From the NCBI GenBank assembly GCA_028583415.1, contig CM053266.1, forward strand, positions 30,194,942-30,258,941: a stretch of DNA of 64,000 nucleotides. The letters run 5' to 3'. This stretch comes from Protea cynaroides. Lineage: Eukaryota; Streptophyta; Magnoliopsida; Proteales; Proteaceae. Positions 24,360-36,905 of this stretch are shown piece by piece. Each line of letters starts with the position of its first letter. Position 1 is the first letter of the stretch. The notes under the pieces are model-generated. The model worked only from the letters and a program-made list of their open reading frames with translations. It was not told where the DNA came from and ran no database searches. The translations under genes were made by a program, and so were the position numbers.

Positions 24360-25140
24360 TACTGGCAATGTGTCTAGCTTGGTATATCCTCCTTTGGCAT
24401 ACATGTTGGTACCATATTTCGCCCACCAACCGTTAGGTGACATGTGTCCCCAGGCATGACGATATGGGATGATGACATGTGTTCGGACAGTCATTATCTT
24501 CAACTTGCTACTCTTGCCGGGTTGGAAGTCGCCACATCTGGCGGGTTGGAACCTGCTAGCCATCCGTGTCGTATGACAAGTCGCACAAACTAGCTTGCGA
24601 TTTGATCGTGTTGTACATCAACTCGTTTTTCCAATGATGATCCAGCTCACACTCGCGTCATATCTTGTATGGCATGCTCTTACAAGAATTCTAAACCATC
24701 ACATCAACAAAGAAGTTGTATAAGTAGGGAATTTTCTTGTGGCGGACAAAACGGACGATTTGTTGCATCATAGCTGTAGGATTACCATCCTACGATCATG
24801 CGCGACTATCGGATACGCTCCTGATAGTTAGGTGGTTATGCCTGGGACTTATAAGAGATTCTCTACACTCTATATAACTACTCGATGGTCCAAGGTAAAT
24901 ATGATCTCAATTATCATCTGAACCTTACTTTCAGTCTATCTTGAATTCACTTTCTTCCCCCGTTTTAGGAACTTGTTTTTCTCTTACCAAGCTCCATACT
25001 ATTAGCTCCACTTGATCGTCGGAGTGGACGTCAAACCACCTCGATCTGCCCTCCGATAACATTCATCTTTCTTATCTTGCAGGAGAACAAGGATCAAGTG
25101 ACCTTCGGTATTTCACAATAATAATACATATTTTAACTTT
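24360..25140 (+). mobile_element. Probable LTR-type sequence, gypsy-like
   Basis: It has features of a plant LTR: a GC-richer body, a TATA-like CTCTATATAACTACTC near 24868, and downstream the phrase ACTTGATCGTCGGAGTGG (near 25011). A version of this phrase also occurs at 38126 and, on the minus strand, near 48735. I could not define exact ends or a coding region, so it may be a solo or truncated LTR. Confidence 0.4.
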
Positions 25141-26047
25141 CATTATTATTTGCAAAATCATGTCCTTCATTTTTGCCAAAAAAAAAAAAAAAAAAAAAAA
25201 AGAAGAAGAAAAAGCAGAAGAAAAGGTTTTTATTTTTTTTTTATTTTTTTGTTGGGGTAGAAGAAGAAGAAAAGTTCATTATACAAATAAAAAGTTTGGG
25301 GAAGACTTAAAACTAAGATTAAATGAACATATTCTGAAACATTACCTAGTCATGCAGTTAATTTTATCCAAATTAATTTGATCATGTGTGAATATAATTT
25401 TTTTTTAATGTTAAATGCATATGAATATCTAACCCCAAGAAAATAAAAATTAGTGCACGAAGATCTTGAATGATTGAAGACACATAGACATAGTAGGTGA
25501 TATGGTTATTATGGACAATGAGTTTAGAATAAATTATTTGTGGAGTATTTATATTTCAATCTACTATCCTTTAAGATAGCCATAGCATCCTTTCATCTAT
25601 TAAAAAACTAACTACACTTTAGTTCCGTTCCGTATACTATTTTTTCATGTTCTTGTGAATCCTTGACCTTTTTTGCATTTTAAATGTTTCTCTGTTTTTA
25701 GAGCTTTAATAAAATCTCTCAATTTCTTCCAAAAAAAAAAAAATCTTAAAAAGGGATTTGTGTGAACACGATCTTCCAAGAGTCTTTGATATTTACGTTA
25801 GTGTTTGTTGCCGTCTCATGATTAATCTTAACATGATTAGATTAATAATATTTTTCATTAATCCTATCACCATAAGAATTTTATAAGGAGAAAAATAAAC
25901 ATTCATATAATGTGTGCTTTTACTTATAGAAGTTATTTATCTACTTTTATACTTCTTTAAATTAAAAATATTTTTAATTAGATAAAACCAACTTTTGGAT
26001 AATAAATAATAAAAGGTATCTTCAATATTTATACTATTGTGCTCCTC

Positions 26048-26049
<2 letters not shown>
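25141..26049. other. Intergenic DNA with A-run and GAA-rich patch
   Basis: An A-run of about 23 bases at 25180-25201 is followed by AGAAGA-rich sequence and a T-run. No gene recognised. Confidence 0.4.

Positions 26050-26050
<1 letters not shown>

Positions 26051-26115
<65 letters not shown>
26051..26115. repeat. AT microsatellite
   Basis: About 65 bp of uninterrupted AT repeat. Open frames of alternating Tyr/Ile across it are artefacts. Confidence 0.95.
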
Positions 26116-26118
<3 letters not shown>

Positions 26119-27019
26119 GGGTGGGTCTTGAAAGTCTCTCATTGAAGTGATAAAATTCCATGATTGGTCATTATCGTGTACAACTGTTTGGCCACTTGTC
26201 ACTCCTTGATTATTGCTACTCTGCAAAACAAACACCTCGACTTGTATGTGATTTCCTATTCAATAAATTTTGATGTCACCTAAAAAAAAAGTCATGAAGC
26301 TTAAGAAATTAACCAAGGCAAGATCACACTTGCGTGTAATACCTCATTTAGTTTTTTTTTTTTTTTTTTTTTTTTGGTAAGAAAACCTCATTTAGTCATT
26401 TAGTTAGGTGAGCTTTTTATCTTCTTGTGTTAAAGCATGGAAGTACGGTTATCTATGTTCTAACCAACTATTCCAACACGGCTTATATGTGTTTATTTTA
26501 TATGTAGATTGTGAGATGATCATCTAATCTTGTTCACTTTTGAATTCAACCAATTCCATTAAAGAAATGATATTTTCTTGATAACCATGTAGTGGTACAC
26601 GGAGTTGTAACCATAAGATGTAAACCAAGTAATTTGATCATACAATTTTTTATTATTATTAATGTATAATACCATTTCGACCTTATCACATTACATGTAC
26701 AAAGGAGGATAAATTCGATATGGTGATAGTTTGAGGGTAAGAAATTGTAATTTCATAGGAAAAAATGGATAAAGAAAAAGATAAAACCAATTAGGAGTTT
26801 TATTTTTTTTATTTTTTTATTTTTTTATTTTTTGTTAACGACAAGTATTTAGACCTTTGATTTGATTAATCTAGCGGGCCCATAGTGACCCTATAGCTGC
26901 ATGGACTAGGTCATTCTGAGGTTGAATGAGAACCATTTCACTTGCACCCAAAACGGAAAAGAAAGAATACTTGACGCCCTGTGTGAGTGGCCCAAAGGCA
27001 GTAAGAGGAATCGAACTTA
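26116..27019. other. Intergenic DNA
   Basis: A T-run at 26350-26375 and TTTTTTATT repeats at 26800-26835. No gene recognised. Confidence 0.35.
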
Positions 27020-27350
27020 GAACTAGAAACTTTTTTTTTTTGTAAATCATATATCTATTGAAAACCAGAGGAACGGGTCACAAGCAAGGCATCTGACTTA
27101 CACAAGTTTAGAAGCAAAGGAATGGAATTTGGTCATAAAGTCATTCTAGAAAATGATTCGATTTTCCTAACCAAGATATGAGCTACCATAGAGTTGGCCT
27201 CCCTTAGAATGAGCGCAAATTGACAATTTTAGTACAATTTGAAGCCAAATGAATAATATCATCTCTAATAGGTTAAATGTGTACCTCACAAGGGGAAGAA
27301 AGACTAACAATATTCTGAATGATCTTCAAATAGTCTGACTCCGACTATAA
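27020..27350 (-). pseudogene. LINE 3'-end RNase H-like relic
   Basis: The minus-strand translation in broken frames shows ESDYLKIIQNIVSL, then LASN and a segment like that in the RNase H-like domain at the end of plant LINE ORF2 (spacing of the Ser-Asp motif, the LASN block and the following W-P-like end). Stops and frame changes are present. Assigned by family resemblance only. Confidence 0.45.
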
Positions 27351-27820
27351 ACTTTATTAAATAGTTTTAAGAGAGTTTTCCTTCATACCCAACTTAGGGA
27401 TATGATCATAAATAACCATAAATGAGTATGTTTATCTTCTATTGAATACCGATAATACTCCCCCTTGTTTCTTATAAATTTTAATCTAAATCCCACTAAC
27501 ACGAAGGTGAAGATATTCCTCCCCACTAAAGACAAAGAAAAATTCAATCCCTGACTTGATTCTTGTGTATCAAAATAATAAATTATTACAGTTCTTTCAA
27601 TTATGAGTGACTTGGAACCCTGACCCCACAACATGGGTAAGAGGGCTATCTTTAGTGATGTGTAAGCATTCAGCCCACCTTATGCAGTGCTCAGAAACTT
27701 TTCCATTGTAAAAAGAAAAAAAAAAATGGTGGTTGTGAACTTGTGATAACCTTCAAACTATTCATCCCAAAAAAAAAATAATAATAATAATAATAATAAA
27801 AATAAAATTATATATATATA
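27351..27820. other. Intergenic DNA
   Basis: A short ATA/TAA repeat lies at 27777-27820. An 83-codon minus-strand frame at 27383-27634 has no known domain. Confidence 0.35.
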
Positions 27821-27992
27821 AAATGAAGCCGAAAAGTGAGTAATAGGGAATCTTGCCTAATGTTGTGGTCCTTCACAGTTGATCTATGATAATATGAAAT
27901 AATACTAAATGAAGCCGAAAAGTGAGTAATTGGGAATCTTGCCTAATGTTGTGGTCCTTCACATTTGATCTATAATAATATGAAATAATACT
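27821..27992. repeat. 86-bp tandem duplication
   Basis: Two head-to-tail copies, 27821-27906 and 27907-27992, differ at about three positions. Each starts AAATGAAGCCGAAAAGTGAG. The high identity suggests a recent event. Confidence 0.9.
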
Positions 27993-28053
27993 ATAAAAAA
28001 GGGCACTAAAAGCTTATCTTATAATCAAGTGCAACACCCCTCAGCCTAAATCA

Positions 28054-28055
<2 letters not shown>

Positions 28056-28085
<30 letters not shown>
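28056..28085. repeat. Poly-A run
   Basis: About 29 A bases after CTAAATCAC; may mark the tail of an old retroposon, but no body was identified. Confidence 0.8.
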
Positions 28086-28087
<2 letters not shown>

Positions 28088-28195
28088 TATCTCCTAAATC
28101 TTATCTTATCTTCCCAAGGATAATTCTAGCTGTCAATCCATCAAATACAGAACAAGGCCTATTTAAAAAAGTCCCAACTCCATCACATTCATATA

Positions 28196-28352
28196 GTCTC
28201 TGGGAGGACAACGGTAACCTGCCCCGGATGATCATTACGTGACTCTCGTGTGAATCCGAAAATCACGTCAGAGCCGACACCCCCATTTGCGTGGCGGCCA
28301 TCCAGGGCAAGCTGCCGCTATCCTCCTAAAATCACTGGGAGGAGAGAATGAA
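28196..28352. mobile_element. Foldback MITE, family F copy 3
   Basis: The left arm GGGAGGACAACGG...CCTGCCCCGGATGATC pairs with GGCCATCCAGGGCAAGCTGCCG...TCCTCC on the right. The inner phrase CTCTCGTGTGAATCCGA is shared with the copies at 16955 and 29222. Confidence 0.6.
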
Positions 28353-29028
28353 GATCTAACTCAAACTTCTTATTTTAGTATTCTAGTACTGCCTCAGTCA
28401 TGCCTAAGCGTCCCATCCAAGGCAATGTGAATTGCGTGTGCATAATGAGAATGAGAGAGAGAAATGCAAGGTATCATATGAGATCTACATTCATGGATAG
28501 TGATGAAGTCTCGTGAAGCTCTCTGGAAAAGATTCGAAAGAAAGAGATTTATTTGGTAGCTAATGAATTATTATTATTATTATTATTATTATTTTTTAAA
28601 TGAAAAGCTAATGAAAATTTTAGATGTAAAGAGATAGTGTTAAAAATAGAGAGATTTGGGCGGTGCCTGCATTACTTGGGTGACATTAAAATGGGAGTCA
28701 AAGTAAGATCCATATTATTAAGTAACATGAATATATTAAACAGTGTTAATTTTTATTATTTCCATTAAATATTTTTTTTTTCAAACTAATATTATGAGTA
28801 ATTCAAGTCTCTCTCTCTCTCTCTCTCTCAATGATTTATTTCCCCCCTAATCACTCCTTCCCAAACTAATGTGTGATAATTTTCTATCCTTTAATTTTCC
28901 TTGCAACCAAACGAATCAACAGGATTACAAAACAAAAGTGTACGTTTGACAGAGTTCATCAGGCTTCTTTAGGGACTTCGATTGCTAGCTATCTTATCCA
29001 AAGTTTTAAAACTTGTAACAGTACAAGA
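28353..29028. other. Intergenic DNA with microsatellites
   Basis: An ATT repeat at 28568-28593 and a CT repeat at 28810-28830. No gene recognised. Confidence 0.5.
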
Positions 29029-29221
29029 TCAGTTTTTCAATTTGGAATTGATTGGGCTCGGCCTAACCTGGTTAGACTTAATATGTATAGAATCGGGTTT
29101 AATTGAAATCGACCTTGGTCTATCATGTGTCGACTCAGCTGATTCGTATCCGAATTTTAAAATAAAATCCATGATCTTCTCATATCTGAGCTTATGACGG
29201 AGTTTTGGCTCCTTGAAAAAG

Positions 29222-29457
29222 GGATCCACATCCTCTCCCGCCAGAGTTTGGGTAGGAGAGTTGGCGGCTCGGATGGATGCCTCCACCTGGCTCTCGGGTG
29301 AATCCGAGCCCTCCATCCGAGCCGATACCCCTGTCGATTCAGCTTGTCGGCTAGGGTGTCGACTCGGATGGAGGGTTCAGATTCACCCGAGAGCCAGGTG
29401 GCAGCCATCCATCTAGGCCGCCAACTCTCCTCCCCAAACTCAGGCAGGAGAGGATTT
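29222..29457. mobile_element. Foldback MITE, family F copy 4
   Basis: A long inverted repeat with arms of about 110 bp: CATCCTCTCCCGCC at the left pairs with GGCAGGAGAGGAT at the right, GAGAGTTGGCGGC with GCCGCCAACTCTC, and CCACCTGGCTCTCGGGTGAA with its exact complement. The loop is near 29330. Overlapping open frames on both strands here follow from the palindrome and are not genes. Confidence 0.8.
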
Positions 29458-29979
29458 CTATACTCGAAAAAGTCTGGTTCCATCCCAGATCTAAATACAA
29501 GAATCAGATCTGATCCAGAATCCTAATCCATTGGACTAGCTTTCAAACAATTTTGATCAAATCTGGCTCATCCATTGTTTAATCAAATGGCCCAGTCCAT
29601 TGAACAGTCAGGTACTGGAACGACAACCCGGTGACATCCCCATTCATTAGTTGAACCGGTTCGAAGAATTTAGGTGGACTGTGGACGGGTCACCGGAACT
29701 CAAAGAGTTGCAAGACAATGAATGGCCCAGCCCAATACCTTAGGAGCTAGGCTGGATACTTCATCCTGGTAAATTTCGCCTGGGCCGATCTACTCCGCCA
29801 GGAAAAGGTTTTGTACATTGGCCGAGTGCTTAACTTATCAAAAAAAAAAAAAAAAAAAAAACCCTAGGTTTTTCACATTTTAGGGCAGTTGACAATTCCA
29901 ATAGAGTCCGGTTCTTCTCCCCACATGGTACCTTCCATGGATCTCATACCATCCATGGGGTGATGGATCCACCTTAAAT
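29458..29979. other. Intergenic DNA
   Basis: A run of about 22 A at 29839-29861. No gene recognised. Confidence 0.35.
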
Positions 29980-30262
29980 TTCTCTTTGGCATAGTTTATA
30001 TTTATATTTATATTTATGAGTTATTTATCATAAATTATTTATGAGAATAAATTATGAGACATGAATAATAATCATTTGATACCACTATATATAAAAAATA
30101 ATAATAGATTATCATAATAATGATAAACATCTTCTAATTTATTTGTAAATTTTTTATTATACCAATTTATTTTAAATATAAATAATGTTATAAATCATAC
30201 CAAACAACTACATATATTATAATGTATTATATAATTAATTTTATAATACATACCAAAGAGAG
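29980..30262 (+). mobile_element. AT-rich MITE, family T copy 1
   Basis: An element of about 283 bp with ends CTCTTTGGCATAG and CATACCAAAGAGAG in inverted orientation. The interior includes ATAATAGATTATCA(T/C)AATAATGATAAAC and ATTATATAATTAATT. Two further copies lie at 46778 (inverted) and 47963. Confidence 0.8.
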
Positions 30263-30788
30263 TCTTAGACAATGAATCCGATTTGAGAGTAAAGAAAAAC
30301 AATTCCCCATACACTAAAGATTAGACATTGAACCCAGTTCCTCTCTCCACATTGTACCCTCCCACATAAGTGCTACTCCTAAGTTCCCGAGATGAATTCA
30401 TTTTGTTTTTGTTTGCTTGCAAGGGGAGTTGAAGGGAAGAGAAGTGAAAATTGTAAATTTTAAATGGAAACTTTTGTCACGCGCATGCTATCACATTGCT
30501 AAGTAACTAATTCTAAATTATTTTTCATTTAGTTATTCACTTACACTTCACTTTGCATCCAAATCCTTCCATTTTGAAAAGTAAAATAAATTATACATCT
30601 TATAAAGAATCATTACTAAATATGTTAAGAAATTTAAGTAATTTATACAATCATATTATGTTATTTATACAATCATGTGTGTAAACTAAGGATTAAAGTA
30701 TCTTATATCGATATCGTATCGGGCAATTAATTTTAAGAGACATATCGTATAGTATCGTGGATAAGTTGAATACACATGAATACGAGAC

Positions 30789-31012
30789 AAGATACGCATA
30801 TAAATGATTAGGAAATATACAAAACATAATTTTAAAGCATAAAAACACTATAATTAGCAATATTAAGAGGGAAAATATTTCTTACGTCATACATACACAT
30901 GGATACAATGCAAGATACGCACAGAAATGATTAGAGAACATACAAAACATAATTTTAAAGCATAAAAATACTATAATTAGCAACATTAAGAAGGAAAATT
31001 TTTCTTACATTT
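30789..31012. repeat. 123-bp tandem duplication
   Basis: Two copies start at 30789 and 30912 with AAGATACGCA and share CATAATTTTAAAGCATAAAAA and ACTATAATTAGCAA. They lie next to GTATCG-type repeat sequence near 30720. Confidence 0.8.
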
Positions 31013-31072
31013 ATATTAATCCGCTAATACCATGTCGAGTTACATGCTGGTTCGTACTCCAAGTTATAAGTC

Positions 31073-32162
31073 TCAGGAAGAGATGCAATCAATAAGATTT
31101 GATAGATATTTTTTACATAGGTACAATGCGTACCCCCACTCCATATATTGATGATAATGTTGAAGCCACTGATGATAGAAATATGAATACTCATTTGGAG
31201 TCGGCATTCTCGTTGGTGAGAGCCACAATGTTTCAAGTTGACTTTCTCTTGAATTTCCATATGATGTACTTCCAGTGTTGAAGTTCTGATCAGGATTTAC
31301 TCCATAATGCATCAATGATGGACCATTACTTGGTTCTGAACTCATGCTCATAGACTCCATCTCAAATGTAACCATACCACTATCATCGACGTGGGTCTGC
31401 TGCTTACCCTTTCCTTTTCAGCGGTAACTCCTTGGTTGTAGACGATCACCATGATCATAATCTTGAATTGCATAAGTATATCCTGCCTCCCTTGTAAACT
31501 GCACTGGATCATACGTCTGCACACCACCACCACCTCCACCACCACCACCACCACAACCATCATCCTTATCACTCTCCTCAGTAATAGTGCCTCTATACTG
31601 AGCACCTGACCTTGTCCTCCTAACATCACAACCAAAACATCTAGAACTACTCTCACTTTGGACTTCAGTTTGTATTTGTGATGGTGCTTGTGTTTCGTTA
31701 TCATCATTTAGTTGACGAATGATGTTCTCCACTAAAGAATCAGCTGTGGTAGTTTGTCGATCCTCAGCAATCTCATCCATCACCATTGTTCTATCTGTGT
31801 CCTTTATCCATGCTCTAACAGGAACCTCTTTATCAAGCATGCGGTTGATGTCAATGGGGTCTACATCTTTTTCATTGTGCTGCTCTAATTCTAGAATTTT
31901 TTCTTCAATCTTATATTGTAGTGCACATAAACCAACTTCTGAAGTTTTTGATAGCTAAGGCAATTCTGTGGTTTAGTATGTATAGGGCTAAAAGTGTTCC
32001 AATTTCTTTTACAATCACTTGAGGAGGCTGTTTGGGACAATATTCGCGTTGCAATCTTCCTCAAGTGTGGAGCACTTGCTCTTTAGTTAAGCCACTAATC
32101 AGTTGTACAAAGAACAATATTTCCAATCAATCATTAATCAGCTGTAAAAAAATAAAAATAAA

Positions 32163-32232
<70 letters not shown>

Positions 32233-34240
32233 TTAGTCGATCATTGAGGATTTGTGCAAGTAACATTTATGAAAAATGTTTTTGTTACCTCTTCTGTGGC
32301 ATACATGACATTCGTTGTATCTAACTTCATTTTATTGATAACTTTTCTAAGAGCTTTTAAATAATTCAAATCATATGGCAATCTAGGTTGAGTATATTGT
32401 ATATTTGGGTTTAAGTAATGTGCTACACATAATAAGAATGTAAGATGCATTAGAAATTTATAATTCAAATCTGAATAAATAAAAATAAGAAGCAATAGTC
32501 TAAGACTCTAAGTAAAACCAAAGTACCTGCCATATGAATGTCTTACAACAATATTCTTTCCCATCGGTTCTCCATAATTTTCAAATATTTTTTGTTCCCC
32601 GACGAGTTTCGTTTATTTATCTTTTACCTTATCATCTATATTGCACTGACCAACTTTCTCATTGTTTACTTCTTATCACCATCAACCAACTTAAGTAGAA
32701 CAACAAGAGGCCTCATAACATTTTTTTTTTTGGGTAAATAATAACATCGTTTAATTGTTCAATCTTCTTTCAAAATTTTGTTGACATAGGATGTCTGTCA
32801 CCTCACTCCCTATGTTGGTTGTATGATAAGTACTTGATAACCATTCTGCACTAGGTATCATCTAGAGTAAACCTACCTTTCGGGTGACAAAGCTGTCCAA
32901 GGTATTGTAGTTGGTAGCAAATCTTGTTACTCCAGGCCTTATCAAATTCCTTTTCATGTGCTTTCTCATCAAGCCAACACCTAACTATGGTTGTAATTAA
33001 ATAAAATTTGTTAACTTTCTTGCTTTACCAACCAACTTAGACACTTTTGAAAACTCCTCAATGTCTTTAAACATCAAGTCAATGCGGTTTGCAGTACAAG
33101 ATGTCCAAAATAGGTGTTGCCTCTTCATCATAAGGGTTAATCTAGCTCTTTTATAATTTGGAGCATTATTTGTAACAACCTAGACTACGTTTTCCTCTCC
33201 AATTTTCTCAACAACTTCATCCATCAGATTGAAGAGATACTGTGTGTCTTTCACATGAACTGATGCATCCATTGACTTGAGGAAGATGATACGCCCATCA
33301 CAGTAAATAAGGAAGTTCATGATGGATAACTTTGTTGGCCCACTCCAACTATCACACATGATGGTTACTCTATATTGAGGCTATTTTTGTTAGAAAATTT
33401 GTACATATTCATTGACTTTACTAACGATGGCATCCAAGTATGGGCCAGCAATCTGATAAGATGTAGGTGGTGTTACACTTGGTCCACAGCACTGTATTTT
33501 ACTCATCATTGCTTTTAAATAGGAATCTTTAGCCTTGTGTATTGGTATAAATGCACTGTGGAACCATCTAGAGATGGACTTCTCCATTCTCTCTCGTATG
33601 GACTTTGAATGCATGGACTCTTCTATCCTTTATTGTCTTGCATCTCATGATTTGAAGAGGACTTCAGGACCCATGTCCTGAATTTCTAAGCCTTTTTTCT
33701 TCTTCCTTTTAATTCGGTCAAACATACCTTTTACACTTGATGATTCTCAAAGAAGCTGCTTGCTTACCCCTGCTTGCCGATGTCTGTGTCCTAGAACCAC
33801 CACCACTACTACCAGCACCATGAGACATGAACTTTCTCAACTGGTTCCCATTCCAATGTTTTTGTCCTTCCTCATGCCTTGATCTCGCCAGCACTTGTTG
33901 AATCTCATATTCAGCCTCTATATCTGACTTCTCATAATCCTCTAAATTTATTGGATCCTCATCCTCTATAAAATTTTCTGTATATCTTGCTTCATCGTCC
34001 TTTTTTTTGCCTTTCGTTCAGCTAAGTGTTTTGCCATTGCTTTGCTAAACTCTACTGGACATTTTGAGCACTTCTTCACATTGGCATAACTCCTTGAAAT
34101 GTGTTGCTTTTACCATGTCAATCCACCTTCATGATGTTCGATGCTACAAAAATTGCACATTGTCATCAATCTATTCCCATTGATTTTAGTGCAATAACTC
34201 TAGCCGATGTCTTTGCTCAACATATTTCTACACACCACAC
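31073..34240 (-). pseudogene. hAT-family transposase pseudogene (BED/DUF659 type)
   Basis: Read right to left, pieces of a plant hAT transposase-like gene appear in order. A BED-type zinc-finger region (34200-34020) is followed by a Ser/Gly-rich linker, the DUF659 catalytic-side region (33610-33000, including MCDSWSGPTKLSIMNFL and LIRPGVTRFATNY), and then a LNPNIQYTQP block (about 32430-32400). The C-terminal dimerisation and acidic tail lie at 31950-31073, with a Gly run from a CCA repeat at 31523-31552. In-frame stops and frameshifts occur in several pieces, and an AT microsatellite lies in a probable intron. It cannot encode an intact transposase. The tail at 31418-31840 stays open for 140 codons. 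Confidence 0.8.
32168..32229. repeat. AT microsatellite
   Basis: About 62 bp of AT repeat within a probable intron of the hAT pseudogene. Confidence 0.95.
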
Positions 34241-34249
34241 GTGTGACAT

Positions 34250-36320
34250 GACATATAAGGTTCATACAAAATGAAAAACATATAAATCAGAAAATATAAA
34301 TTTAAACATATAATAAAATCAGTAAAACTATATAGGGTAAAAGACAGTTACCTCCCCTAAATAACTATTAAAATCCAAATAGCCCCACGCGTTAAGAATA
34401 TTCCATTAGATGGTAACGGTGGGAGTCCAACATTTTTTAAAGACTAAATTATCCTTTTAGAGAGATGAACTACCTATTTTACCCTTACTATTTAATGGGG
34501 TTACTACTTATTTAATGGGGTTACTACTTCCCCATTTGCTCTCTAACATTTTTTTCCGATTTTCAAACCCTTGAATCGCCTTCTTCTTGGGAGCTCTCCG
34601 TCGCTGCTAATCCTTGAATATTGAAGCAATTTCTCCTAAAATCTCTCTAGATTTTCAATCCTATCTTCCCTCATCTTTCTCCCATTTCAGTCGCCCTTAG
34701 TTGACGGCCATTTTCTCTCCTATTCTTCTTTGGTTTCTTCTCTCCTAAAATCTATCCAGATTTTCAATTCCTATTTTCACTCATCTTTCTCCCATTCCAA
34801 TCGTCTCCTATTCTTCTTCGGTTTCTTCTCTCCTAAAATCTCTCCATATTTTCAATCCCTATTTTCACTCCTATCTTCCCTCATCTTTCTCCCATTCCAA
34901 TCGCTCTTAGTTCACTGCCATTTTATCTCATATTCTTCTTCGATTTCTTCTCCTACTTCCTCTCCTGGAAGATTCTGCTCTTCCCTCAATGTCGAAATAA
35001 AAAAATCATGCCATTTCTCCTCCCTTTCCTAGCTCTCTCTCTCTTCAAACCCCGATTCTTTCCCTTCTTTTTCTGCTACAACTGATTTCTCACAGGTTTT
35101 TTCCTCACCAAAATTCGGAGATCCCCAACCCTTTTTTTTTCCTCCGCCATTTTCTCCCACACCTCACTCTTCTCTCTTGATTCGACAAGTACTTTAATTA
35201 GCTCACCCATTATATATATCCAAAGGAATCAGGAGGGCTGTCAACATGAAAGAGCGAAGGAGAACCAGAATATGAATTTCATATTAAGAATGAGAATCCA
35301 ACATGATTAAACACAAATCAGAATACCAACTCATGGAAATCAAAACTAGTGCTTAATCAAGGAGTTTTGCCTCACTAGTTGTTTGTAATCGTTTCGCTTG
35401 CATCTGAGTCCATCATATCATCTACGTCGAAAAGAACGTGAGGGAGAATGAGAAGAAGATGATATTAGAGTTTATTTTAGTTGGATATAAAAGGATTATA
35501 TTGGTCTTTTAATAGTAATAAGATTTAAAATATGGATAAAAGGTTGAGGGTAGAGTTGTCCATAAAAAATTTAACTTTAACACCGTTAAAAATTGAGACT
35601 ATTTGGATTTTAATAGTTATTTAGGGGAGGTAACTGTATTTTTTGAAACTTTTGGGGGTCAACGGTCAATAAGGTAAGTTACAGGGGAGGTAACTGTCTT
35701 TTACCCAACTATAAATTATATCAGAAAATATAAATTTAAACATATGACATATAATGTATACAAATCTGAAAATGAAAAATAGAAAAAAAATATAATATAA
35801 ATTTAAACATATAAACATATAATAAAATCAGTAAAGTAGTAAAACTATGTAAATATCAGTAAGCATATATACATTTAAACATATGAAATATCATATATGC
35901 AAATCTGAAAATGAAAAACATAAAAATATAATATAAATTTAAACATATAAACCTATAATAAAATCAGTAAAATAGTAAAACTTTATGAATATCAGTATGC
36001 ATATACATTTAAACATATGAAAATGAAATATTATATATGCAAATCTGAAAATAAAAAATAGAAAAATATAATATAAATTTAAACATATAAATATATAATA
36101 AAATATTAAATTAGTAAAATAGTAAACTATATGAATAGCAGTAAGCATATACATTTTAACATATGAAAATGAAATATCATATATGTAAATCTGAAATTGA
36201 AAAAACAGAAAAATATAATATAAATTTAAACATATAATTATATAAATATGTCTTAAAATCAGTAAAACAGTAATTTATATGACTATTAACAAGAATATAC
36301 ATTTAAACATATGATATATG
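34250..36320. repeat. AT-rich tandem array (about 136-147 bp units), split by a MULE
   Basis: The phrase TAAATTTAAACATATA recurs at about 35798, 35934, 36074 and 36221, with AAATCTGAAAATGAAAAA and ATAAAATCAGTAAAA between. A further unit near 34296-34334 continues after 35707, showing that the 34335-35706 element was inserted within the array. It lies upstream of the hAT pseudogene. Confidence 0.8.
34335..35706. mobile_element. Non-autonomous Mutator-like element, 1372 bp
   Basis: The perfect 24-bp terminal inverted repeats are 34335-34358 and 35683-35706 (starting GGGTAAAAGACAGTTACC). A second inverted copy of the subterminal sequence lies at about 35600-35635. The flanks are AACTATATA (34326-34334) and AACTATAAA (35707-35715), a 9-bp target duplication with one mismatch, which fits the Mutator superfamily. 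The interior holds 87-109-bp direct repeats (starts at 34633, 34742, 34829, CTCCTAAAATCT) rich in CT. There is no transposase; a 100-codon Ser/Phe-rich frame at 34730-35032 comes from the repeats. Confidence 0.85.
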
Positions 36321-36905
36321 CATATTAGAAAATTAACATACAATTTGGAACACATTTACATGAAAAAAAAAAATTATGAATTATATTTCAATTTTTTTAG
36401 AAAATAAAAAAAAAAAAATAAAAAAAACCAAAAATTAAAGATGATGCTCAAACATGGTAGATCAACAACACGCTACATACATCATATAAAAGATACAAGA
36501 GGATAAGATTAATTTTTGAAAAAAAAATTCAAAATTTTTTGTGTTCTTCAAAAATTTCACAAATACTTCCTTAAATCTATGTTTTAATGAGTTTATGTAG
36601 CATGCATTCATCATATTATATTATTATACATTGATTCATGTGAAGAAACAACATAAAAATCAAATTTATTATGAAAAAACACATGTTCAAAGTCATACCT
36701 AAAATTTTTTCCCGCCCTTAGAGCTTGAAGGAGTGATTTGATGCTTCAATCTTCACAAACACTACATTTGATGCTTGCTTTCAAGTCATTTTAGGGTTAA
36801 GAATCAAAGCCCTAATATTTTATGCAAAGACTTGAGGTTCTATCATAGATCTAAGCAGTGGAAGGGTGTTCGCTACTCTCGGCTAGTGTAGAATAAGGTT
36901 AAAAT
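36321..36905. other. AT-rich intergenic DNA
   Basis: Low-complexity A-rich sequence around 36365-36430. No gene recognised. Confidence 0.4.

Noticed and set aside
26029..26235. Open frames with Tyr-Ile repeats (also at 32032-32247 and 45318-45506)
   Set aside because: They are translations of AT microsatellites.
29029..29526. Overlapping open frames on both strands
   Set aside because: They mirror each other because of the long inverted repeat of the foldback element; no protein family.
35735..36320. Regularly spaced repeats resembling a CRISPR array
   Set aside because: The units are tandem AT-rich 136-147-bp repeats with diverged copies in a plant genome; there are no short repeats with unique spacers and no cas genes.
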